Shown in pieces: positions 48,601 to 64,000 of a stretch of DNA of 64,000 nt (its first letter is position 1; the number at the start of each line of letters is the position of its first letter). The notes below the pieces were generated by a model. It saw only the letters and a list, made by a program, of their open reading frames with translations, searched no databases and had not been told where the DNA came from. The stretch covers positions 248,001 to 312,000 of the forward strand of contig NC_084776.1 in assembly GCF_028858725.1 (NCBI RefSeq). Reading direction: 5' to 3'. This stretch comes from Colius striatus. Taxonomy: Eukaryota; Chordata; Aves; Coliiformes; Coliidae. A program made the translations under genes and the position numbers.

Positions 48601-51007
48601 CCCAGCTCACCTATACTGACAGGCCTGAAGAGAAATCAATCCACTGGCCAGAAAGTCAGTTTGTTAGGGAATACTCTGTACAACAAAATAGTCTCCTTTG
48701 ACATGGAGCCAAATGAGTATTGGACCACCTTTGATTTCCCGAGGAATACTGAGCTGACACTGACACTTGGCTAGAAGGACCAGGGCACAGATGGAATTGG
48801 GTAGGACTGGGACTATAGTTTCCCATTTCATGTGTGCTACTTTGGTTGTGCTAACTCGATGATTTACCTGCTGTCAGTGTCAGGATAGAGTTTCATTTGA
48901 GAGAACAGCTATCCGGGCTTTCAGCAGCCTAAAGAAATAGGAAGTAATCTGTAGTCTTGTTCCGACTTAAGTGCAGTATTGTGATACCAAACAGAACCTC
49001 AGGTTCCCTTCCCTGCCTAGCTAACTGGAACAAAAGCTGATTGCCAGTAACTAATGTTTGTTTTTCTTGTTGCATTTCAGAAGACAACCGTGAAATTCTG
49101 GTTTGCCACCGGTGGGGCAGGATTCTGTATCAGCAGAGGTCTTGCCCTGAAAATGAGTCCCTGGGCCAGGTAACTACTGTTCCTAGCTGAGCTCCATCAA
49201 TATGTGTGTTAGACTTGAAAGTGTATTTCATCTTCTCTCCTGTGCTCTACCCCACAGCCTGGGTAACTTCATCAGCACTGCAGAACGAGTGCGTCTTCCT
49301 GATGACTGCACTATTGGCTACATCATCGAAGGGCTGCTGGAGGTAAAGTTGCTGCACAGCCCATTGTTCCATTCCCATCTGGAAAATCTACAGAGACTAC
49401 AAGGCGAGTCTGTACTGCAGCAGGTAGGGCTAAGCCTTATGTCCTGCTCTTACAAAAACAGCTCGATCTGAGCAGAAAGAATATGATCCACAGACTTGTT
49501 GCTCTACTTCAGTAAAGACAGATGCCTACAGACTTTCCATGAGTCACAGTAGCAGCAAGTGTAGAAGGAAGCAATATTTAGTTTGCCTGACACATAATAA
49601 AGTATTTCTGTCTTTGCCTAACAAAGTCTCAGTCTTAATTCATGCTGTTCAAAAAGACTAGTGTCACAGCTATAGCAAATACCTCTTCGATAAACAAGAC
49701 ACAGTTAAATGTTTGTTCATTTTTAAGAATAACTTGTCTGAACCTCAAGAAATTTAATGTTTCTTACGAAAACAATCAAGTATTTTTTTAATTGCTGGGA
49801 TACCTTTTTCCTGATGGGCAGTAGATGGAGCTGTAAGGCTATCCAGAAGCTTTGTCTGCCTCTTAATGTTTGGCACTATGGGAAAACAAGAGTGTGGGTT
49901 TTGGCTGCAAACTGCTTGGTTATATTTTCCTGGCAATTGTATTAGGCAGCAGAAATGTACACTTGGAGACAAATTCTAGTGTGATGTAATCTCCTTTATG
50001 TTAGTTAATTTAACTGCAGACTGAATACAGACTTTCACTGGTGGTCATTGCTTCTCTGAGACTGTAACAGCTAACCAAAAATCTAGGAAATCTACAATTA
50101 GAAAATTTAAGTCTTCTTGTACCTGGCACTTGAAAATTTCTTAATACAATGCTTGTGTGGAAGAACAGCACTGGAGGTCCGGGGATCAAGATGTTGTTGC
50201 CAGGTTTGTCCCGTGGCAGTTATTTGTATGCCATTTAACACTCAAATGTGTTTATTTTTCCCCTCTATTCTAAGACACTGCTATTGTAGGCTTCTGGCAA
50301 TATCTGATGAACACTGTTATTTAGTGAAGGTGCAGGAGGCATTGGCAGTTTGGGCATTGTAATGCATCTTATCCTTCAGGGCAATGCAACTTTCAGCTCC
50401 TTTGTTTATTCTCCCACATTGCCTTCAGAGGAGCAGTGGTCTATTTGATAGCTACCACTCTGCCAATATTGCTTATGTCAGAACTAACCAGTGTTTTCAA
50501 ATGTAGCCCACTGATCCAGTTAGGCAGGATCCTTGGAGTCTTTCTTCATACCATATTTATAATCCTGCTATCCCCCCTGTCTGTGTTTCTTCATTAGTGT
50601 TACAGTTTCTGAATACTTACTTGCTTTTACAGGTAACCCTAAGTTATGGAGACCCTGAGAACAAACACAATGTTGTGAGTGTGGGAGGAGCCTTTGGCCT
50701 TCAGCAAGATCCAACCCGGTGAGTATCTCCTTCCAAAACAGGATCTCCCTGCCTTGTTCATGCTTATCAGCTGTAAGGTGATCAAATGCACTAATGGGGT
50801 TATCCTCACATGTTGGCTCCTGTCACTGTGCCAAAGGCAGGTAGACCCAACCTCTCTGCTGTGTTACTGCTGCACATTCCACGCTGCCATGTTCCTTGTG
50901 TGGAAAATTCCAATGTAATTTTTTTTTTTTTGCTTCACAGGTTTAAATCCGTCCACTGTCTGCTCTATCCTGACACTATTTGGTGTCCTGTCAAGAAGAT
51001 GTCATAA
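45684..51007 (+). CDS. RFNG: Radical fringe, O-fucosylpeptide 3-beta-N-acetylglucosaminyltransferase
   Basis: Golgi type II membrane glycosyltransferase that adds GlcNAc to O-fucose on Notch EGF repeats and so tunes Notch-ligand signalling. Coding exons: 45684-46109, 46966-47014, 47524-47626, 47950-48103, 49081-49169, 49258-49423, 50633-50718, 50941-51007; 1140 nt, 379 residues. Residues ~10-29 form the signal-anchor ([16 protein letters not shown]). Residues ~30-105 are a Pro/Arg/Gly-rich stem, encoded in the CpG island. The catalytic domain starts near [23 protein letters not shown] holds the metal-binding DDD motif, and [12 protein letters not shown] and [10 protein letters not shown] are fringe signatures. 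It ends CPVKKMS-stop. The ATG is chosen because the membrane anchor follows directly, although the frame is open for 345 codons further upstream. Confidence 0.95.
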
Positions 51008-52615
51008 TTAACCAGTTGTTGGCACCTGCATGAGACAGGAGTTGTGGTGTACTTCTTTGATGCTTTTCTTTTTCCTCCTTCTGGGAGACAACCAAGAGGT
51101 ATCTCCAAAGGAGGTAGCCAGATGCTTATTTACAGAACCAAGAAGGTGTGGTTTGTTCAGCTGCAGCCTGGGACATTCCAAGAAGAATCCCTGTTCTTTT
51201 GTCTCATGGCTCTATGTAGAAGGACTAGAGTCATGGGTGTACAAGTCACTTTACCCTTTTGTCTGATGTCATGTGAATCTGTGCTTGGAGACATCCTAGG
51301 CAAAGGCACAGTACTTGGAATGATAACATTCTTACTACTGTTAGGGGCTTTTAGAGGCCATTGTCTTGAAGCTGGAGTGCTATAGCAGACTGTAGTCCCC
51401 ATGGTGACAAGAGAAGTGGAAGTTTTTACTTGTCTTTCTCGGGAACAGAACTCTTTAGGAGCTTCTGTGGCCTGCCACATTAAAACTCCAGCTATTGGCC
51501 GGAACAGGGTCTTTTTGAAACACCAATAATCCTGGAATCATGAGGGTAAACAAGGCTGAAAGCCTTTGTCATGGGAAAACCCTGTGTAAGGATAAGCTTG
51601 CACAGGACTGGATAAGAGTTGCTTACAGTGTGCACTCTTCCCCTGTAATCCGTGTGTACCTCCCATGGAGGTGATTATCAGACTTGGCTCTCTTACCAGC
51701 TGAACTGTTGATTGAGTTACCAGCAGTGGTTGTTTATGATGGTGGTCTGCCAGGTCCAAGGCTATTCCCTTGATATTTGGTACTGAAGAACTATTTGCCA
51801 GACTAGATGGTAATCATTCCCCGTGCTTTGCCCACAGCAGATTGTATGAGCTAGAGCATGCTCACAGGCTGATGAAACATGCCCTGTCTCTGAGGGAGGA
51901 GGAATGCTAGATAGCTGTAATGCCCCAAGGAGACTTTTGATGGTGTCATTTGAGGACCTTTAATTATATGACTGTGGTTTCTCCATTTCAGATAATATTT
52001 TTATTACCTTAAGGTCTAGATTGGTGTTTATTTTTACTCCTTAATGTTTCAGTAAACAGTTCATGCAATCATGAAAAGGACACTGCCCACTCACACAAAG
52101 GCAGAAGTTCGGTGTTGTAGCAGTATCACCTGCTGCTGCTTTTTCAAGAAAGTAAGCTTTGTTGTAAAAGTGGAAGAAATAGGGGTCTATATGTTTACTC
52201 TTTGGTTATCCCAGACTTTGGCCAGGTGCTACCTGACATGAACAGCATGAAAAAATATTTTGCCAAGCCATAGTCTACTCTCAAACTCTTCAGAAAATAC
52301 TTGCTGTTTTCGTGCTAGAATCTGAGGCTGAACTGAGGGCAGAAGGATACAATGACATTGTCTAGCCCTGAAACTGTTACTAACAAACAGCTAGAATGTG
52401 AAGCTTGCAAAATTTTCAGGCTTCTAAAGAGCTGGGTTGAGCTGTACTGTGGACTTCAGCTAGCTGCTTAACTGCCTGTCATTTGAAAAGTGCTATAATG
52501 TAGGCAAATGCCTGCAGTGTATTCATGTATGAAACTTAGCAGAGGTGTCAGCTTGCTGAAATGCACTGTTCCCTAAACTCTGTTTTTTAAAATAAACCTT
52601 TCAGCGTTTACCTGG
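51008..52615 (+). other. RFNG: RFNG 3' untranslated region
   Basis: Non-coding sequence after the RFNG stop up to the first canonical AATAAA (52591-52596). The short open frames in it have no family features. Further AATAAA hexamers at 53335, 53496 and 53565 could extend the transcript by up to another kilobase. Confidence 0.55.
52591..52596 (+). terminator. RFNG: RFNG poly(A) signal (AATAAA)
   Basis: First canonical hexamer after the RFNG stop, 1584 nt downstream of it, with T/G-containing sequence after. Confidence 0.5.
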
Positions 52616-54289
52616 GTGCATTGTCCTCTGCATTATTGAATTCCACTGAGGAGCAAACAAGCTGACTGCTACTTGCTGCAGTCCCACAGCTCATTCTTAA
52701 ATTTCTGCTTTCCTTCATGTGTGCTGAGGTGACCATGAGGTCTGGCGAAAAGAATGCTGCAGGGAATTGGGTCAAAGTCCAGCTAGTATGGTGGCTGTTC
52801 TGTAACAAGTATGCCTGTTTTCTGTAAACAGGAGGTCTCAGAGAACAGCAGATAGTGATGTGTTCTACCTCTTATTAGGTCTTCTGCTTACTAGACCTGA
52901 GGCATCCTGTGGCTTAATGATTTGTCACTCATAGCTCTGGAGATTCTTAGTATTTATAAAAATATCTTTTTTCTTTTTTAAACAAACCCCAAACTAAACA
53001 AAACACTTGAGGTTCTTGTTGGTGACTTGTCAACCTGTAGCAGAAAGTTCTGACATTTCATGAGCTCCTGATGAAGATTTTGCCTTCAGATGCCGATTCT
53101 GAACTCTTCTGTTGGAGGTTTTCTTTCTTTTCCACTGGTAGCAGCCTCTTGGAAGACATCACAGACAGGACAGCATGGATTGGATAATGATTGTGGCAAA
53201 CTGCAGTTCAAAAATGACACCACTTTGTATGGATGGCAGCAAAACCAAGTAACAGATGTTCCACTCTGCAGTCGCTGATTACCCTGGACAAGGTGTGCCA
53301 AAGAGGCAGCACACTCTAAGCTGGAAGGGTGTTTAATAAACTGAAGAAGGACCCCATTCTCTTGCATAGCAATACAGAACTGTTCAAGCTTTCTTTTAAG
53401 GTTTCTTGTGTTGACATTACACGAGGCTGTGTGGAAATATCAGGACGCAGCTTTTAAAATCAAGCTACTGTTTCACACACAAAGTGATTCTACAAAATAA
53501 ATATTTAAGTATGTGTAAGGCTACATTTTATCATGTTTCTTGACCCATTATACCAAAAATGGACAATAAACCCTGCAATCCAGAAAGCTACAGTCTCTTG
53601 TCAGGCTGGTTTGAAGCCAAATGGCCAAAAAGCACGTAAGTTAGATGGCCTGGATCTGCAGAGGAAAAAAACCACAGAGGAGACGAATTCTTGCATATAA
53701 TGATTGACAGAGTAAAGTAAAATAATTGAAATAAGGAATGTTAGTTCTTGTAAACTTATCTTCCCTCCTTTCCTCTTCTGTTTCTGCCTTTACTAAATAT
53801 ACCCCAGGAGCTCTTACTTAATGTGAAGGTAATGTCTGTAATACTACCCAGTTCAGAGAGCTGTTACTAGTGTGCACAATTGTCTGTGCTTCTCTGCTGT
53901 TACACAATGCCAGCGTTGCAAGTCAGGTGTTGGAAGTAAATTGTGGTGCAACAGCTTAGCTTATCTATGACCCCTTGGCAAGCCCTAGCCTGATTTTCTG
54001 TTGTACCTTCTAGCACACAGCTATCACAGGTGCTGTGTGAGAAATCCTGTATGCCCAGGTCCTTGGGCAACTGGAGCCCAGGATTTGCAGCTGATTTTCT
54101 AGACAATGACTATTAGACTTGGGCTGTCGAGAAACTTCCTTGGCAAGTTCCAAGGGGACAGAGATGGCAGCCCTTCTCATCCGGTAAAAAGCCTCTTTTT
54201 CTGCGGCCTCTCATTATGATTCTTGAACACGGATCAGAGCCGTGAAAATGTCTGCGTGCTCCTGTCTCGTGGAAGGAGCCCAGAAATGG
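52616..54289. other. Spacer between RFNG and DCXR
   Basis: No gene or recognisable transposon seen. It contains three more plus-strand AATAAA signals (53335-53340, 53496-53501, 53565-53570) that may serve a longer RFNG transcript. The DCXR CpG island begins at about 54290. Confidence 0.5.
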
Positions 54290-56768
<2,479 letters not shown>

Positions 56769-56965
56769 GATGGCACCTGCACTTCACAGCTGGCCTTAAT
56801 TTTCATATTAGTACTGCATAGATGTAAACTGGATAGAAAACAATGACACAGGCCTAGTCTTGCTGGAGAAGAGGGGCAGCAGGGCTGGAACCTGTATGAG
56901 AAGTGAGGCAGAAAATTACCTGTAGAAGGCTGCTAAATAATAAAGCTCACATACGCCGTCATGGA
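56769..56965 (+). other. DCXR: DCXR 3' untranslated region
   Basis: About 190 nt of non-coding sequence from the DCXR stop to just past its only AATAAA (56939-56944). Confidence 0.65.
56939..56944 (+). terminator. DCXR: DCXR poly(A) signal (AATAAA)
   Basis: Canonical hexamer 171 nt after the DCXR stop. The expected cleavage site (about 56955-56970) reaches the poly(A) signal of the opposing RAC3 gene. Confidence 0.75.
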
Positions 56966-57906
56966 GAATGTTTATTGCACCAAATAAGGTTTTATCTTGT
57001 CACTCTACATGATGATTAGAAATTGGACCTGCCTTACTTCCAACCCTATTCCCCCCCTCCAACCTTTCAGAAGCTCTCCCTGTTCCATCCAAATCCATAG
57101 AGCCCACCTGCACTTTCAGTGGAAAGGGAAAGAAGAAGTTAGCAGACTCCTCATTGCTTCCTTTGCTGTCTTTAGTAGAAAAAAACAAAACAGAGGCAAC
57201 AACCACAGCCCTGCTCTGCAGAGACTGGATTAGGGTGGGGAGGCCCTGCTTAAGACTGATGGGGGGAGCAGCACCACGCTGTCCTAGGGTGTGCACACAC
57301 AAAAAGGCAAATGCATTGATTGCACAGGGCTGTTTCATTCATTGAGTTTGGCTAGTATCCAGTAAAGCACCTAATAATTAGTTCTTCAGCTTCATATCTC
57401 ATTTACTTCTGGGGCTGGTGATTTAACAGTCTCAGGCACATATCTGCTAGAGCACCAATTTGTTAACTGTTAGCCACAGCAGGCTGGGCAAGGAGACCCT
57501 ACCATTCTCCCAGCTGCTCTTGTCATTCAGCACCATTCCTAGCAGCTCCCTCCCCACTCCCATAAGGATCTTCACCACCTGTTTCACCTGCAAGTTGAAA
57601 CCAGGTGTTTCCAGAACACGATGGATGTCTCAGCCCTTTCAGCTTGGAGTTCAGGAGAGCCAAAACAGCCTGTTGCCCCAAGGAGCTACCTTGCCTTCCC
57701 CATTATATCTCCCCTCGGGGCTGTCTCCTTCCCCTACTGCCCCTTCACATCAACACTGACGTTAAATCAAAGAGACATTTAAAAAACACTGACTTCGTAC
57801 ATGATGAAGGGCCCTACACCTCCCAGCCCCCTCCAGAAACACCCAGCTAATATGCAATCTGTCAAGAGGATGACAACATGCTGAGCCAGCACCGAGGCCA
57901 CAGCCC
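56950..57906 (-). other. RAC3: RAC3 3' untranslated region
   Basis: About 950 nt of non-coding sequence from the RAC3 stop (57907) to its AATAAA (minus strand, 56971-56976). No other features recognised. Confidence 0.65.
56971..56976 (-). terminator. RAC3: RAC3 poly(A) signal (AATAAA on minus strand)
   Basis: TTTATT on the plus strand, the first canonical signal after the RAC3 stop. The expected cleavage is 10-30 nt further left, inside the DCXR 3' end. Confidence 0.7.
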
Positions 57907-62220
<4,314 letters not shown>

Positions 62221-62639
62221 CTGCCCGCGATGGCGGCGCCGCCGCGACTCCGCCGCAGTGACAGCCCGCGCCGCGGGGCGGGGCCGAGCCGAGCCGAGCC
62301 GAGCGCGGCCGAGCCCAGCCGAGCCCTGCGGCGGGGGCGGGCGCCCCGCCGGGCCCGCCCCGCCGCGCCGGGCTCCCGCCGGCCCCGCTCCGCGCCCGCC
62401 GCCCGCGCTGCCCCGGGGGCCGCCCGTGGACCTGCCGCCGCGGGCGCCGAGGGCCCGGCCGGGAGGACGGAGGCTCCTGCAAAGGGCGGCAGCGCACGTG
62501 CAGCGCCGGCCCAGCCCGCCCCTCGCCCGCCCTCTTCCCCGCAGCCACCGGCCCCGTCCCGCTGCCGCCCCGGGCTCTCCGCCTGTCCCAGCGCCGAGCG
62601 GTAAACTACTCGTGCGCTGCCCCTTGAACCAGCATGGGT

Positions 62640-64000
62640 TCTGCCCGGGCTCCCACAGCGCATAGCCCCTGGCCCAAGGATGAAGCTTTGAAACCCGGCT
62701 GCAGTGTAACTGCAGATTTGACCAGCATCTGCCCGGAGTCACTGAGGAACAAGAGTGCCGCAGTGCAAGTTCTGTATGAAGATGACTTGTAGATTCCTTC
62801 ACCTCTCAACGTACTCCATACCAAGAAAAGAGAGAACTTGTGTAGCGGTACTGTCTCACAACAACCAGTGTTGCTGTTCCTTTACTTGCTGGTCTACAAA
62901 GCTGCCCCCCACCCCTATATTACCTAGCTATCAACACAGGCTTTCTCCTCTCCTTGGGATTGGGACCTAGGGTTTCCAGCTTCTCTGCTTTTACCACAGT
63001 CCAGAACCAAACTCTGTAGACATACTTAGCTTATTCACCTATAATCCAGGACAGACTAGCAGGATCTTCATAAGAGTAACACTGCAGCAGGTCCTTCCCT
63101 CCATCCCCATCAGCCAACCATCCAGCTTGTCACTATCCAGTGCTACATGAAAATGAAACCGCTCTTTATTAAAAAACAGAGCAAAACTCATGAAAAAATC
63201 ACAAACAGAAATCAACCTGCCCACGTAGAAAGTTTCCTTTTCCAGTTGCCTCTTAAAATGTGTACTGCTATTTCATTTCTCCCACCACAGACTCACTGCA
63301 GAAACTCAGAGGAGGCTCTCATACTGCTGCCCTGACAGAGGTCTCCACTTTCTCTGATTCAGACCTTCACATCCCTTCCTTTCCTCCGTGACACATGAGG
63401 ACTTAATGTTACCAGGAAAAGGAAGCACCTTCTCCCCTTTGCATACTGAGTAGCAGCTTCCCAGTAGCTCGTCTCCAGGGCAGAGCTCAGACAATTGCAC
63501 TCAGCTCCAGGATCCTGAGAAGCCATCAGAACAGTTCTGGCATTTGTCATAATGCAATTAAATCTCGATCCATTTTGCCCACAAAACCTCCAGTGAGGGG
63601 CTGTGGTTCATAGTGCGTAAGCAAAGATGCTGACCTCTCACACCCAGCACCCCCCCTTCCATGCCAGTTGGTGTTGTATTGACTTGAACCAAGGCCAAAG
63701 GCCAGTTGTCCAACAAGCATATGGATAGCCACCGCACACATTACTACAGCCAGAGCCACGGACGGGTGAGGTAAAAGAGCCAAAGCAAGCCCCCTGTCAG
63801 TCACTGCTTCCATCTGTAAGCCCTGGGTATAAAAGCACAGGTGGGTAGGACGTGGTGTTTCCAGCAGCTTCAGGACCCCATGAGCAGAGTAAATGGCTCC
63901 TATCTACAGAGAACTGTAAACGCTGCCTGTTGTTTATCTGGTTTCCCTGTGAACAGCCCTGGCATCCATGCAAATGCTGCAGGGCTGCTGCCTGGGGGGA
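62640..64000. other. RAC3 upstream flank and possible 3' end of a neighbouring gene
   Basis: No coding exon recognised. A canonical minus-strand AATAAA (TTTATT at 63165-63170) suggests that a minus-strand gene lying to the right ends near 63150. Conserved synteny would make that LRRC45, but none of its coiled-coil coding sequence is visible, so the sequence right of 63170 could be its 3' UTR or simple spacer. Confidence 0.35.
63165..63170 (-). terminator. Candidate poly(A) signal of an unseen minus-strand gene
   Basis: AATAAA on the minus strand in non-coding sequence, about 0.9 kb upstream of the RAC3 start codon. It cannot belong to RAC3. Confidence 0.3.

Overview
The window is vertebrate nuclear DNA, almost certainly from a bird. 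The genes have many short exons with GT..AG junctions, CpG-island first exons and AATAAA-type 3' ends. The introns carry CR1 retrotransposon pieces, including the CR1 3' end with its ATTCTATGATTCTAT tail, which is typical of avian genomes. Protein similarity was judged from memory of the families. I believe the species is near chicken (Galloanserae), but the sequence alone does not prove which bird.

Six protein genes were reconstructed exon by exon, each with a continuous reading frame. From left to right they are: FASN (+, last 22 coding exons; the 5' part lies outside the window), DUS1L (+, 13 coding exons), GPS1/CSN1 (-, 14 coding exons), RFNG (+, 8), DCXR (+, 8) and RAC3 (-, 6). This is the cluster known from human 17q25.3 in the same relative order and orientations. 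A minus-strand poly(A) signal near 63.17 kb may mark the end of the next gene (LRRC45 is expected by synteny), but no coding sequence of it is visible.

The genes are functionally unrelated: fatty-acid synthesis, tRNA dihydrouridylation, the COP9 signalosome, Notch glycosylation, carbonyl/xylulose reduction and a Rho-family GTPase. What links them is layout. GPS1 and RFNG share a 408-bp head-to-head CpG promoter. DUS1L/GPS1 and DCXR/RAC3 are tail-to-tail, the second pair with practically overlapping poly(A) sites. DUS1L, GPS1/RFNG, DCXR and RAC3 each start in a CpG island.

I see no unknown gene system. The best second looks are: a 38-nt DUS1L exon between inverted CR1 copies and behind an 18-unit CT tract; loss in DCXR of one cysteine of the active-site pair known from the human enzyme; the overlapping DCXR/RAC3 3' ends; long open frames crossing the GPS1/RFNG promoter; and three GC-rich repeat arrays in first introns (DUS1L, DCXR, RAC3).
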